The notes beneath the pieces were generated by a model. That model saw only the letters and a list, made by a program, of their open reading frames with translations, ran no database searches and was not told the DNA's origin. From Aristolochia californica (taxonomy: Eukaryota; Streptophyta; Magnoliopsida; Piperales; Aristolochiaceae): DNA of 64,000 nucleotides. The stretch covers positions 13,277,013-13,341,012 of the forward strand of contig JARWKL010000007.1 of NCBI GenBank assembly GCA_029961685.1, written 5' to 3'. A program made the translations under genes and the position numbers. Within the stretch, counting starts at the first letter, position 1; each line of letters begins with the position of its first letter. This document shows positions 1-11,400 of this stretch, piece by piece.

Positions 1-1514
1 CTAAAATGGCTAAGTGTTTTACACCGTAAGTTTTGCAATGTCTCTCTTCCCTTATCTGTTTGGGAAGTTAGTCTGCCAATAAAATGATGAACAATACAGG
101 AGATTAAGGTATAAACTGCATCGTCCTCGCCAAGGTATGCGGGACCAGATTCAGTTTTAATGACCTTTTTGGAATTATAAATTTCCTGGTGTTGTTCATG
201 GGTGAGGAGATTATCCCACCAACCTTTGAGGATTCCTGAGAATCCAGCAGTTATCATTTCTGCTATTCCTTGATCGGAATTTTTATGTTGTCTACAGATG
301 GTTGCATACATTAACATCCGTTGACAATGTTCCATTATCTGATATTCAGATAAGCCATCTATACTCCATTCATAGATGGTTCTTCCATCATAGGATTTTT
401 GATCTAGATACAAATTTTCTTCATACAATAGGTCCTGAGGGGTAGGCCTATGGTAGTATCTTTTGAGTTCTAGATCCCATTTCCGAGTAGATGATTTTTG
501 GTAATCCAATTTTTGGATACTCGGTTGTTCTTGAATCATTTCCTGAAGAATTTCTTCAGTCTGAGTGATATTGGTTAAACCCAATTCATGTAAATCTGGA
601 GTTTGACCTATATCAAAATCAGAGTATGCTGAAGGAGTTAAATCTTCAGAATTATTTTGTGATAAAGAACCTTCTTGCGATTCTTCATCCTGTGAATGGT
701 CAACTTCCAAAACATGTAGAATTGGTAAATGTTTTTGGATATGTTGACTTACCACATTAGCCGATGTTTCGGGCTTCTTCTGGGCTTGTTTAATCTGCTC
801 TTCCGAGAGATTTAATTTGCCAAGCCGTAATAACAATTCTTCTACCACCTCAGAATTGTTATCTAATTTAAAGTTCCTAATTGGAACCGGGGGTTTGATG
901 AGTGGTTTATCATTCATCAACAATGGTAATTTGCGAGAAGATAAGTCATAAGGATTTTGACATACCTTTTCGGTGACATCTTTCTCCAATAAATCTTCCA
1001 TACGTGTCAGCTGTTGGCCGATCGTTTGAAGATTTAAATTGGTGAAGTTGTTTTGTCTTCTGATTTGACCCATGGGGTTTATGGTCACTTCAGGGTTGAC
1101 AAAAGCAACTGCTTCAACAAATTCAGGAGATTTTCCTGAGGGACTTGCAAATTCAAGTTTAATGGGATCAGTAGGAGGATGTACTGATCTGATATTGATG
1201 CCAGACATAAGATGCCATTCTTTCGTTAGGGTAGAAAGAGATGGAGCATTGGAAGAAGAAACTAAGGGTCGTTTCTCCGCCTGTTTGAGTCTGGTTTGCA
1301 TGAACCAATCAACAAAGGACATGATAACCTTATTTGTTTCCAAATAAAGATAAAAGTCATTTGAAAATTCCATGCGTTCGGCGGCCCCATAGGTGTCAAA
1401 AAACCAATTTTTGAAACCTAGATTATTGGGGTGAAAGAATTCAGCTTTAATGGCTGCTCTGTCCACCACAAAAGGTGGGGGGTCTGGGTTACTCTGATAA
1501 GGTGTAAAAATCAT
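1..1514 (-). CDS. Caulimovirid polyprotein, N-terminal part (copy 1a, runs off window)
   Basis: This is the first 504 codons or so of the capsid-protease-RT-RNase H polyprotein. It begins at ATG 1514-1512, two bases after the movement protein stop, the same arrangement as in the complete copy at 18875-23377. The frame appears open to the window edge, where it ends in the capsid region well before the zinc knuckle. It differs from the complete copy by scattered substitutions and a 6-base in-frame length difference near 580-600. The first 360 residues or so have no enzyme motif that I recognise; the later part belongs to the capsid region by position. Whether the frame stays open further left cannot be seen. 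Confidence 0.8.
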   Translation of the reverse strand, partial: MIFTPYQSNPDPPPFVVDRAAIKAEFFHPNNLGFKNWFFDTYGAAERMEFSNDFYLYLETNKVIMSFVDWFMQTRLKQAEKRPLVSSSNAPSLSTLTKEWHLMSGINIRSVHPPTDPIKLEFASPSGKSPEFVEAVAFVNPEVTINPMGQIRRQNNFTNLNLQTIGQQLTRMEDLLEKDVTEKVCQNPYDLSSRKLPLLMNDKPLIKPPVPIRNFKLDNNSEVVEELLLRLGKLNLSEEQIKQAQKKPETSANVVSQHIQKHLPILHVLEVDHSQDEESQEGSLSQNNSEDLTPSAYSDFDIGQTPDLHELGLTNITQTEEILQEMIQEQPSIQKLDYQKSSTRKWDLELKRYYHRPTPQDLLYEENLYLDQKSYDGRTIYEWSIDGLSEYQIMEHCQRMLMYATICRQHKNSDQGIAEMITAGFSGILKGWWDNLLTHEQHQEIYNSKKVIKTESGPAYLGEDDAVYTLISCIVHHFIGRLTSQTDKGRETLQNLRCKTLSHF

Positions 1515-1516
1515 AA

Positions 1517-2539
1517 TTACAGAGTAAAACCAGTCATTTCACTGGGAGTGGGAGAAGTCCTATCATGCTCCCTTTCTCGGTAGACCCCATGAGGTACTTG
1601 GGTGTCTGATAGTTGGATTCCTTTTAATGAGGAATCATCCTTTAAGGATTGTTTTTCATCCAATTCCTGTAGGCGCGAAGATGGTCCTACATCCGAATAT
1701 AGGGATGACGTGGGTGGTAAAGAGACTCGGTATGGAGTCTTATCTTTGAAATTAATTACCACATCGCCATCAGTTGATTGGATGACATGATCAATATCCT
1801 GATTAATCAGGAGCCGTGGAGGAACAGCCTGAGGAATAGTCCAGTTGGCTGGGAAATGAATTTCCTCCCAATTGATCATTCTTGGAGTGGCAATATTAGC
1901 ACTCATGAGATCGGTCTCGATCAAAATAGTCTTACCTTGATCTGGTAAGTGTAATACCTTAGGGACTAAGGTATTCATAATTTTGAAATGAATCCTTGCT
2001 ATAACAGCAATGGTTTCAATTCCAGGAATAAAATTGTATCCCTGTGTTAGAATCCTCAATTGGACAGATTCTAATAAATTCCTATCTGTTAATGATAGGG
2101 TAAGATTTGGATGGACATTAAAGTAAACAGGTCCCCTACTGAGACTTGTTTCCACTATACCTATTAATGAGGGTTTCCAATCCAAACATCGACCATCTCT
2201 AAGTATGGCCTGCAGACATGTGTTCATCCCTAGTAAGGTCAAGGGTTTGAACGCAATCTGTATGCATCCAATATGCATATACTTCTTCTCAGTATCGGCG
2301 AGATACTTATTGAGATATGTTAACTCTAATAATTTTAGAGTTGAATCTTGATTTTCAAGATTGATTGTTTGCTCCATGGTTTTAATTCCCATGGTACTAG
2401 AAAGGGTAAAAGTTCCTTTCTTGTATATTGATGTGGGTTTTATGGACGGAATTGTCCAATCATTCAATTGTTGTTGAACTTTATATTCAACCAGAGATGC
2501 ATTCTTAACTGAGCCAGTACTCCTACTACTGGATGCCAT
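1517..2539 (-). CDS. MP: Caulimovirid movement protein (copy 1a, intact frame)
   Basis: This 340-residue protein belongs to the 30K-type movement proteins that widen plasmodesmata for cell-to-cell spread. The family core lies at about residues 88-192. It contains HIGCIQIAF, then an RDGR turn, SLIG, a VYFNVHPNLTLSL stretch, DRNLLESVQL and a final IARIHFKIMNTL segment, in the order seen in caulimovirid movement proteins. The C-terminal 90 residues are hydrophilic and charged. The ATG at 2539 heads the conserved N-terminus, and the stop is two bases before the polyprotein ATG, which suggests translation by reinitiation on one polycistronic RNA. The frame is unbroken. Only a few residues differ from the second copy at 23380-24402. 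Expression in the host is unknown. Confidence 0.88.
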   Translation of the reverse strand: MASSSRSTGSVKNASLVEYKVQQQLNDWTIPSIKPTSIYKKGTFTLSSTMGIKTMEQTINLENQDSTLKLLELTYLNKYLADTEKKYMHIGCIQIAFKPLTLLGMNTCLQAILRDGRCLDWKPSLIGIVETSLSRGPVYFNVHPNLTLSLTDRNLLESVQLRILTQGYNFIPGIETIAVIARIHFKIMNTLVPKVLHLPDQGKTILIETDLMSANIATPRMINWEEIHFPANWTIPQAVPPRLLINQDIDHVIQSTDGDVVINFKDKTPYRVSLPPTSSLYSDVGPSSRLQELDEKQSLKDDSSLKGIQLSDTQVPHGVYREREHDRTSPTPSEMTGFTL

Positions 2540-2973
2540 ATGTAAATTGAAAAAAAAACAATGACTAAATTACACTACAACTAAGAGTGGTAAAAGAGAA
2601 CCAGAAGGGGGAATCTCCTAGTATGAAGTAAACATAGTATAAACTTATTATATGCTAATCATGAACAAAGCAAACTTTGATTCCTAATATCATAATCTAA
2701 TTACTGTTCATCATCTTCTTGATCAGATACACGTCTGTCAACGATTTAGGAGTATAGCGGCCCTTCAACGCCTACGCCTATCCACGGCAACGGCAACACG
2801 GGCATACCTCAACGCGACTTGGGTGACGTCCCATATCATAACAAGAACGAAGATGAATAGTAAACCATTATAACATTACGAACTAAGTTAACTCTCCTGA
2901 TGATTAAAATATAAAAAATTTATAACTAGTTCACTTCATACCTGGGTATTCAAGAATTAGCCTTCCATGGCTC
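2540..2973 (-). promoter_or_regulatory. Pregenomic RNA leader with truncated tRNA primer site (copy 1a)
   Basis: This noncoding stretch matches 24403-24866 of the complete copy, including a GC-rich core near 2750-2830. The primer site keeps only CCATGGCT(C) at 2965-2973; the remaining bases of the 17-base Met-tRNA complement are replaced by plus-strand polyprotein sequence. The tiny ORFs coding MEG and MK survive, but the start codon of the third leader ORF has become ATA. Confidence 0.75.
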
Positions 2974-3053
2974 CAATTAGGAACTTTAAATTAGATAACA
3001 ATTCTGAGGTGGTAGAAGAATTGTTATTACGGCTTGGCAATTAGGCATTCCTG
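2972..3053 (+). pseudogene. Small polyprotein fragment, filler and in-frame stop
   Basis: About 65 bases encode a piece of the polyprotein that matches residues of roughly 207-231 of the complete copy (PIRNFKLDNN and following). It joins the leader through a 2-base overlap (TC, 2972-2973). The match ends after CTTGGCAA (3033-3040), followed by about 10 bases of filler containing an in-frame TAG (3042-3044). The polyprotein resumes at about 3052. Residues of about 232-359 are missing here. Confidence 0.8.
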
Positions 3054-6000
3054 TATGAAGAAAATTTGTATCTAGATCAAAAATCCTATGATGGAAGAAC
3101 CATCTATGAATGGAGTATAGATGGCTTATCTGAATATCAGATAATGGAACATTGTCAACGGATGTTAATGTATGCAACCATCTGTAGACAACATAAAAAT
3201 TCCGATCAAGGAATAGCAGAAATGATAACTGCTGGATTCTCAGGAATCCTCAAAGGTTGGTGGGATAATCTCCTCACCCATGAACAACACCAGGAAATTT
3301 ATAATTCCAAAAAGGTCATTAAAACTGAATCTGGTCCCGCATACCTTGGCGAGGACGATGCAGTTTATACCTTAATCTCCTGTATTGTTCATCATTTTAT
3401 TGGCAGACTAACTTCCCAAACAGATAAGGGAAGAGAGACATTGCAAAACTTACGGTGTAAAACACTTAGCCATTTTAGGTGGTATAAAGATGTTTTCCTC
3501 TCTAGAGTGATGCAAAGAAATGATGCCAATAATGAATATTGGAAAGCCAAATATATTGACGGCTTACCTCCGCTTTTTGCAAACAAGGTCAGAAAGCGAA
3601 TAGGAAATGAAGGTGGTGCAATCAACTACCACCAATATACATATGGCCTCCTTACCAGTGCTATTATTCAAGAAGGAATGGCCCTATGTAATGATTTAAA
3701 GCTTCAAGCTCAGCTTAAACAACAGAATATTTCTGGTAAGCGTGAGCTAGGGGAATTCTGTGAACAATTTGCTTGTGACACAGGACCCCAACCTTCTCAT
3801 CAAAGGAAGGGTAAAGGGAAAGTCTCTCATCCTAAGAGAGAACCCTACTCTCATCAGATTAGGAGATATCCCAAACGACAGTCTCATCACAAGACTCGTC
3901 CTGACCCTAGGAGACCTCCCCCTCGGAGACCTCCTCCTCGAAGGAATCCGCCAGACAAAAAGAAAATTGTCTGTTATAAATGTGGTAAATTAGGCCACTA
4001 TTCCAATAGATGCAAAACAAAAGAGAAATTAAACCAACTTCAGATAGATGAAGGATTGAAAATCCAGTTGGCAAAAATTCTCTTAAATTCTGATTCTGGA
4101 GACGATATTGATTATGCCTCATCCAGTCAATCAGAAGATCCAGATTGTAGTTGTTCTCATCTCCAATCTGTAGCTCAAATGCATCAAATTAATGTTCTGA
4201 CATCCCTACAACGCAGCATGATAGAGAACATTGATCAAGAGGAAGATCCTCAAACCAAGAGATATTTAATTAAAGAATATCTCGATCAAATTCAAAGTAC
4301 TTCAAAGAGTAATCCTCCTATCCCAGGAGTAAAACCCTATTCTTTGAAAGAAATTATTGGTCGTTATGAAGCAAACACCGCTTCAAAACAACCAATATCC
4401 ATCTCCTCATTACAAGGAGAAATTAAAGAAATCAAGCATGAATTAAAAGAATTAAAATCTTTGTATAAAAAGCTTGAACAAAAATATGAACAAAACAATT
4501 TGCCTCCAGAAAAGACATCAGATGCTTCTTTTCTGAATCAAATTACCAAAGTCATCCATCAAAGATGGCATACTATAATTAATTTAGTTATTGATCAGAA
4601 CTTTGTTATTCCTAAACTAACAGCTCTGATTGATAGTGGAGCAGACTTAAACTGCATCCAGGAAGGGTTGATTCCAACCCAATATTTTGAGAAAACAACT
4701 CAAACTTTGGCCAATGCCAATGGAGACAAAATGAAAATTAACTATAAATTAAATAATGCCTCCATTTGCACTAATAATCAGTGCATTATTACTGACTTTT
4801 TATTAGTCAAAAATATGACGCAACAGGTCATATTAGGAACTCCATTTTTAGAGAAAATTATGCCCATTAAAGGCATAGACAACCATGGCATACATGGACA
4901 GGTTAATAATAAACCTATTTATTTCTCATTCAAATCTCCTCCACAAATTAGTTTCATCAATGAGATCTCTGAATTGAGAAATGTTAAAGAACATCATCTG
5001 AGTTTCCTGCACAAAGAATTACAGTTGTTAACCCTTGAACAACAATTGGAAACTCTAGCTATCAAAGAGAAAATTAGTTCTCTTCAGAAACTATTAACCC
5101 AAGAAATTTGTAGTGAAATTCCTACAGCTTTTTGGGATCGACATAAATATATTGTGTCTTTACCATATATTGATGGGTTCAATGAAAGAACCATTCCCAC
5201 CAAAGCTAGGCCTAGTCAAATGAAACATGCTTTACTAGACCTATGCAAAAAGGAAATCCAAAATCTATTGGATAAAAAATTAATTAGAAAATCTTACTCC
5301 CCATGGAGTTGTACTGCTTTTTATGTCAATAAAAATGCAGAAAAGGAACGAGGTGTTCCCAGACTTGTGGTTAATTATAAACCACTTAATGATTGTTTGA
5401 GATGGATTCGATACCCCATCCCAAATAAAAAAGATTTATTAGACAGATTGTTTTCTGCTAAAATCTTTTCCAAATTTGATTTGAAATCTGGATATTGGCA
5501 AATTCAAATTAATGAAAAGGATAAATATAAAACTGCATTCACTGTCCCTTTTGGTCACTTTGAATGGAATGTTATGCCTTTCGGTTTGAAAAATGCTCCA
5601 TCTGAATTTCAAAATATCATGAATGATATATTTGCTCCTTATTCTGAATTTACCATTGTTTATATTGATGATATACTTGTTTATTCAGAATCCCTTGATG
5701 CTCATTTTAAGCATTTACATGTTTTCAAATCAGTTATTCGAAAACATGGGTTGGTGATATCGGCACCGAAAATGAAATTATTCCAGACCTCTGTTAGATT
5801 TTTAGGTCATAATATTCATAAGGGAAAAATAGTTCCCATTGATCGAAGCATTGAGTTTGCCTCTAAGTTCCCAGATGAACTACTGGAGAAAACTCAACTT
5901 CAGAGATTTCTAGGAAGTCTCAATTATATTGCAGATTATTATCCTCATCTTGCACAAGATTCTGCAATATTGCACAAAAGACTCAGAAAGAATCCTGAGC

Positions 6001-6494
6001 CTTGGACTCCCAACCATACCCAGGCAGTCCAATTAATTAAGAGTAAGGTTAAACAACTTCCTTGTCTTAACCTCACTAATCCTTCTTATCCGAAGGTAGT
6101 AGAGACGGATGCTTCTCATATAGGCTATGGTGGCATCTTAAAACAAAGAAATCCATCAGGTAAAGAAGAACTTGTTCGATTTACCTCTGGAAACTGGCAT
6201 GATGCACAGCTTAATTATTCCACTGTAAAACAAGAAATATTGGCAATAATTAAGTGCATTCATAAATTCCAGGATGATTTATTAAATCAAAAATTCCTTT
6301 TAAGAGTTGATTGTTCCGCAGCCAAATCGATTCTTAAGAAGGACGTGAAGAATCTTACTTCCAAACAAATCTTTGCCAGATGGCAGGCGGAATTAAGCGC
6401 CTTTGATTTTGATATAGAACATATCAAAGGAGAATTGAACTCCTTACCTGATTTTCTAACCCGTGAATTTCTCCAGGGTCAAAATCATGTATAA
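3051..6494 (+). pseudogene. Caulimovirid capsid-protease-RT-RNase H polyprotein, N-truncated (copy 1b)
   Basis: This open frame of about 1147 codons lacks a native start and is preceded by an in-frame TAG. In order it has: the capsid region; an Arg/Pro-rich basic stretch; a complete zinc knuckle CYKCGKLGHYSNRC (3972-4013); a coiled, Lys/Glu-rich linker (about 4410-4490); an aspartic protease with DSGAD (DSG at 4632-4640) and a downstream ILGTPFL; a reverse transcriptase with YIDD (5661-5672); and RNase H with acidic residues in VETDAS (D at 6108), KQEILAI, RVDCS and LPDFL. The RT and RNase H portion is unbroken, unlike the complete copy. Its stop overlaps the ORF3 start (ATG at 6487, stop at 6492-6494). 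It is a pseudogene because its first 359 residues are not contiguous. Confidence 0.9.
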
Positions 6495-7140
6495 CCCCGC
6501 AAGGGGCAATCCACTCCCAATGAGAGGACGTGGAAATCAACAATCAAGAGGCCGAGGCCGAAAGAATCCAGAAAGAGGAAATTCCTCAGACAAGAAGGGC
6601 AAAGCCCCAGTGTCATATAAAGAGACACTTGAAGTAGAACCAGAGTATATTACTCTTCCGGAGACGGAAACAATTGTACTCCTCAATAAAGAGGATCTTG
6701 AGGGTACATTGGATTCCTGGGAGATGTTACAGAAATGGCTTGGAGAAGCCTACTGTCCCATCCGTGCAGGAAAACGATGGTATTCCTTTGAATCTATTTT
6801 GGTTCATCTGAATTCTATATCAGTGCATCATACACTGACAAATGTGGCTAAATGGGATAGCCCAAGAGCGTACAGTAAATGTACAATACAAAGATTTATG
6901 CATCCCTCAACATGGGGAAAATTTGATTTGGCTAAAGCAGCTAATCTTCCTAATGATAAGGAATTTAATTATTGGGACTATATGGATTCTTGGTATAATA
7001 CCTTTTATTACCAAAATCCTTCCCATAGGCATTCCTGGATGATAAAGATAAAGATAATCAAGATGCTGAATCATCCAAGAATCTCAATTATAGAGATCAT
7101 GACTCATCACCTCAATCATAGAGGGTACTTTTTGTATTAG
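6487..7140 (+). pseudogene. ORF3, internally deleted and frame-shifted (copy 1b)
   Basis: This copy begins at ATG 6487 inside the last codons of the polyprotein. It has the same RG-rich N-terminus (RGRGNQQSRGRGRK) and Trp/Tyr-rich core as the complete ORF3 at 17563-18864, but the match stops after SHRHSW at about 7038. Sequence from the end of ORF4 follows in a different frame, read as an unrelated tail (HLNHRGYFLY) up to 7140. Relative to the complete copy, about 1 kb is deleted: the C-terminal half of ORF3 and most of ORF4. The function of the family is not recognised. Confidence 0.8.
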
Positions 7141-7185
7141 TGGTGGATTTCAAATATGTTCAAATCCACATTAGTTCACTCCTTC

Positions 7186-7192
7186 TATATAA
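7186..7192 (+). promoter_or_regulatory. TATA box of pararetroviral promoter (copy 1b)
   Basis: TATATAA is followed by AGGAG, at the same place relative to ORF and R as in the other copy (17123-17129). The RNA start is predicted about 30 bases downstream. Confidence 0.7.
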
Positions 7193-7230
7193 GGAGTTAG
7201 TTTCTTTAGATAAGGCATCACTTGAAAAAA

Positions 7231-7365
7231 CTTTCCCCTGTCTTCAAGGTTGCCTACTCGTGTGCTTTTACTTCTTGGAGTTTATTGTAAGTACTTTTAT
7301 GCTATTGTGAATAAATCAGTAGTAAGTTAAAGTAATTCTCTGCCTGTTTTCCCTTTTACTTGCCT
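7231..7365 (+). repeat. R-region direct repeat, first copy
   Basis: These 135 bases are identical, base for base as read, to 7586-7720. They carry the AATAAA and the T-rich segment following it. A 220-bp stretch containing an inverted ORF3 piece separates the two copies. Confidence 0.9.
7310..7315 (+). terminator. Poly(A) signal AATAAA (copy 1b)
   Basis: The hexamer lies about 120 bases downstream of the TATA box, within the predicted R region. An identical one occurs in the duplicated R piece at 7665-7670. Confidence 0.65.
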
Positions 7366-7394
7366 TATGTCAATCTTCCTTCTTCCCGCTGTAA

Positions 7395-7585
7395 TTGATC
7401 CACCATGCAAATACCCAACTGGGTAGAGGTAATGACCTCTGAAAGACATTCTTTTCCCATTGGAAAAACCAGGAATGCCTATGGGAAGGATTTTGGTAAT
7501 AAAAGGTATTATACCAAGAATCCATATAGTCCCAATAATTAAATTCCTTATCATTAGGAAGATTAGCTGCTTTAGCCAAATCAAA
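7395..7585 (-). pseudogene. Inverted ORF3 fragment inside the duplicated R region
   Basis: Read on the minus strand, this stretch encodes the ORF3 core from LAKAANLPNDKEFNYWDY through WEKNVF to SWVFAWWI. It matches 18239-18430 of the complete copy. It lies between two R-region repeats in the opposite orientation to the viral unit around it. Both edges show short microhomology to the adjoining R sequence (TTG on the left, an A-run plus a TTTCCCC-like stretch on the right). Its open frame of 91 codons has no independent start or meaning. Confidence 0.85.
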
Positions 7586-7720
7586 CTTTCCCCTGTCTTC
7601 AAGGTTGCCTACTCGTGTGCTTTTACTTCTTGGAGTTTATTGTAAGTACTTTTATGCTATTGTGAATAAATCAGTAGTAAGTTAAAGTAATTCTCTGCCT
7701 GTTTTCCCTTTTACTTGCCT
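7586..7720 (+). repeat. R-region direct repeat, second copy
   Basis: This is an exact copy of 7231-7365, ending in TTACTTGCCT. The next base begins the 19-bp satellite, so this is the right border of viral locus 1. Confidence 0.9.
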
Positions 7721-8400
7721 TTGTATATTTCTTTTTACTTTCTATGTTTCATATTTCTTTATATATTTCATTTTACTTTCTTTATTTTAACCTTCTTTCT
7801 ATATTTAATTTTGCTTTCTATTTTTCATCTTTCTTTCTTTAATTCATGTTACTTTATATACATCATTTTTTTACTATATTTTATTATACTATCTATATTT
7901 CATCTTTCTTTGTAAATTTTATTTTACTTTTTATTTTTCATCTTTCTTTCTATATTTCATTTTACTTTCTATATTTCGTCTTTCATTCTATATTTCATTT
8001 CACTTTCTATATTTCATCTTACTTTCTATATTTCATTTTAGTTTCTATATTTCATCTTTCTTTCTTTATTTCATGTTACATTCTATATATCATTTTTCTT
8101 ACTATATTTTATTTTACATTCTATATTTTATTTTACTTTCTATACTTCATCATTCTTTCTGTATTTCATTTTACATTCTATATTTCAATATTCTTTGTTT
8201 ATTTTATTTCACTTTCTATATTTCATCTGACTCTCTATATTTCATCTTACTTTCTATTTTTCATCTTACCTTCTATTTTTATTTTACTTTCTATATTTCA
8301 TCTTCTTTCTACATTTCATTTTACTTTCTATAATTTAACTTTCTTTCTATATTTTATCTTTCTTTCCATTTTTCCTTTTTCTTTCAATATTTTATTTTAT
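7721..8400. repeat. Long intra-satellite duplication, copy 1 (offset about 5616 bp)
   Basis: This segment closely matches 13335 to about 14015, including rare variants such as the cold-spot TATCATTTTTCTTAC and a run with CAATATTCTTTG. A stretch of 261 bases (8073-8333 and 13689-13949) gives the same 86-residue conceptual peptide. It starts exactly at the viral border at 7720. Confidence 0.8.
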
Positions 8401-11400
8401 TTTATTTTTATTTATTCTTTCTTTCTATATTTCATCTTTCTTTAGATATTTCATTTTACTTTCTATATTTCATATTTCATATTTCATTCTATATTTCATT
8501 TTACTTTCTTTATTTTAAACTTCTTTCTACATTTTATTTTATTTTCTATATTTCATCTTTCTTTCTAAATTTCATTTTACTTTCTATATTTAATCTTTCT
8601 TTCTGTATTTCATTTTAGTTTCTATATTTCATCTTTCTTTTTATATTTTATTTTACTTTCTATTTTTCATCTTACTTTCTATTTTTCATTTTACTTTCTA
8701 TATTTCAACTTCTTTCTATATTTCATTTTACTTTCTATAATTCATCTTTCTTTCCATATTTCCAATTTCATTCAATATTTCATTTTTTTATTTCATCATT
8801 CTTTCTTTTTTACATTTTACTTTCTATATTTCATCTTTCTTTCTTAATTTTATTTTACTTTCTATATTTCTTCTCACTTTCTATATTTCATCTTACTTTC
8901 TATTTTTCATCTTACCTTCTATTTTACATTTTACTTTCTATATTGCATCTTCTTTCTACATTTCATTTTACTTCCTATAATTTAACTTTCTTTCTATAGT
9001 ACATTTTACATTTTATATTTCAACTTTCTTTAGATATTTCATTTTACTTTCTATATTTCATATTTCATTCTATATTTCATTTTAATTTTCTTTATTTTAA
9101 CCTTCTTTCTATATTTTATTTTACTTTCTATATTTCATCTTTCTTCCTAAATTTCATTTTACTTTCTAAATTTAATCTTTATTTCTATATTTCATTTTAC
9201 TTTCTATATTTCATCTTTCTTTTTATATTTTATTTTACTTTCTATTTTTCATCTTACTTTTTATTTTTCATTTTACTTTCTATATTTCAACTTCTTTCTA
9301 TATTTCATTTTCCTTTCTATAATTCATCTTTCTTTCCATATTTCCTTTTTCTTTCAATATATCATTTTTTTATTTCATCTTTCTTTCTATATTACATTTT
9401 ACTTTCTATATTTCATCTTTCTTTATATATTTCTTTTTACTTTCTATGTTTCATATTTCTTTCTATATTTCATTTTAATTTCTTTATTTTAACCTTCTTT
9501 CTATATTTCATTTTACTTTCTATTTTCACCATTCTTTCTTTAATTCATGTTACTTTCTTTACATCATTTTTTTTACTATATTTTATTTTACTTTCTATAT
9601 TTCATCTTTCTTTATAAATTACATTTTACTTTTTATATTTCATCTTTCTTTCAATATTTCATTTTACTTTCTATATTTCATCTTTCTTTCTATATTTCAT
9701 CTCACTTTCTATATTTCATCTTTCTTTCTATATTTCATTTTAGTTTCTATATTTCATCTTTCTTTCTTTATTTCATCTATCTTTCTTTATTTCATGTTAC
9801 TTTCTATATATCGTTTCTCTTACTATATTTCATTTTACATTCTATATTTTATTTTACTTTTTATACTTAATCATTTTTTCTGTATTTAATTTTACTTTCT
9901 ATATTTCATCTCACTTTCTACTTTTCATCTTACCTTCTATTTTTCATTTTACTTTCTGTATTTCATCTTCTTTCTACATTTCATTTTACTTTCAATAATT
10001 CAACTTTCTTTCCATATTTTATCTTTCTTTCCATTTTCCCTTTTTCTTTAAATATTTCAATTTTTTTTATTTTTTTGTTCTTTCTTTCTATATTACATTT
10101 TACTTTATATATTTCATCTTTCTTTAGATATTTCATTTTACTTTCTATATTTCATATTTCATTCTATATTTCTTTTTACTTTCTTTATTTTAACCTTCTT
10201 TCTATATTTTATTTTACTTTCTATATTTCATCTTTCTTTCTAAATTTCATTTTACTTTCTAAATTTAATCTTTCTTTCTGTATTTCATTTTACTTTCTAT
10301 ATTTCATCTTTCTTTTTATATTTTATTTTACTTTCTATTTTCATCTTACTTTTTATTTTTCAATTTACTTTCTATATTTCATCTTACTTTCTATTTTTCA
10401 TCTTACCTTCTATTTTTCATTTTACTTTCTATTTTTCATCTTACTTTCTATTTTTCATTTTACTTTCTATATTTCAACTTCTTTCTATATTTCATTTTAC
10501 TTTCTATAATTCATCTTAATTTCTATAATTCATCTTTCTTTCCATATTTCCATTTTCATTCAATATTTCATTTTTTTATTTCATCTTTCTTTCCATATTT
10601 CCATTTTCATTCAATATTTCATTTTTTTATTTCATCTTTCTTTCTGTTTTACATTTTACTTTCTATATTTTATCTTTCTTTTTACATTTCCTTTAACTTT
10701 CGAAATATCTTTGCACTTTCTATATTTCATTTTACCTTCTTTCTATATTTCATTTTAGTTTCTATATTTCATCTTTCTTTCTTTATTTGATGTTACTTTC
10801 GATATTTCATCTTTCTTTATATATTTCATTTTCCTTTCTATAATTCATCTTTCTTTCTATAATTCATCTTTCTTTCCACATTTCCATTTTAATTCAATAT
10901 TTCATTTTTTTAATTCATCTTTCTTTCTGTTTTACATTTTACTTTCTATATTTCAACTTTCTTTCTACATTTCCAATAACTTTCTAAATATCTTCACACT
11001 TTCTATATTTCATTTTACCTTCTTTCTATATTTCATTTTAGATTCTATATTTCATCCTTCTTTCTTTATTTCAAGTTACTCTCTATACTTCATCTTTCTT
11101 TATATATTTCATTTTACTTTCTACATTTCATTATACTTTCTATATTTCATCTTTCATTCTATATTTCATTTTACTTTCTTTATTTTAACCTTCCTTCTAT
11201 ATTTTATTTTACTTTCTATATTTCATCTTTCTTTCTAAATTTCATTTTACTTTCTATATTTAATCATTCTTTCTGTATTTCTTTTTACTTTCTATATTTC
11301 ATCTTTCTTTCTATATTTTATTGTACTTTCTATTTTTCATCTTAATTTCTCTTTTTCATTTTAATTTTTATATTTCAACTTCTTTTTATATTTCATTTTC

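Larger units (their letters stand above)
7141..7395 (+). promoter_or_regulatory. Viral promoter, R region and start of leader (copy 1b)
   Basis: This noncoding 3' end of the viral unit holds an 8-base perfect inverted repeat (GTGGATTT / AAATCCAC, 7143-7169), a TATA box (7186-7192) and an AATAAA (7310-7315). The sequence then runs to CCGCTGTAAT, where the complete genome would continue into the tRNA primer site. Here it switches to an inverted ORF3 fragment at exactly that point, with 3 bases of microhomology (TTG, 7395-7397). Confidence 0.78.
1..7720. mobile_element. Endogenous pararetrovirus locus 1 (rearranged, head-to-head)
   Basis: This is Caulimoviridae-derived DNA in two opposed halves. 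Positions 1-2973 read on the minus strand (polyprotein start, movement protein, leader). Positions 2972-7720 read on the plus strand (polyprotein remainder, truncated ORF3, promoter and R region). The halves meet at 2972-2973 inside the tRNA primer site. The plus half ends in a duplicated R piece next to the 19-bp satellite. Polyprotein residues of about 360-504 are present in both orientations (1 to about 430, and 3054 to about 3480), so the locus contains an inverted repeat. The minus half continues past the left edge, so its full extent is unknown. Confidence 0.9.

Noticed and set aside
1072..1347. Plus-strand frames opposite the polyprotein and movement protein (also 1602-1790, 22944-23210, 21723-21956)
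   Set aside because: They are antisense shadows that recur only because the viral sequence recurs.
2986..3053. Intron between the small polyprotein fragment and the rest of copy 1b
   Set aside because: The missing segment lacks GT...AG edges, filler bases and an in-frame TAG sit at the join, and the same breakpoints occur elsewhere as a rearrangement.
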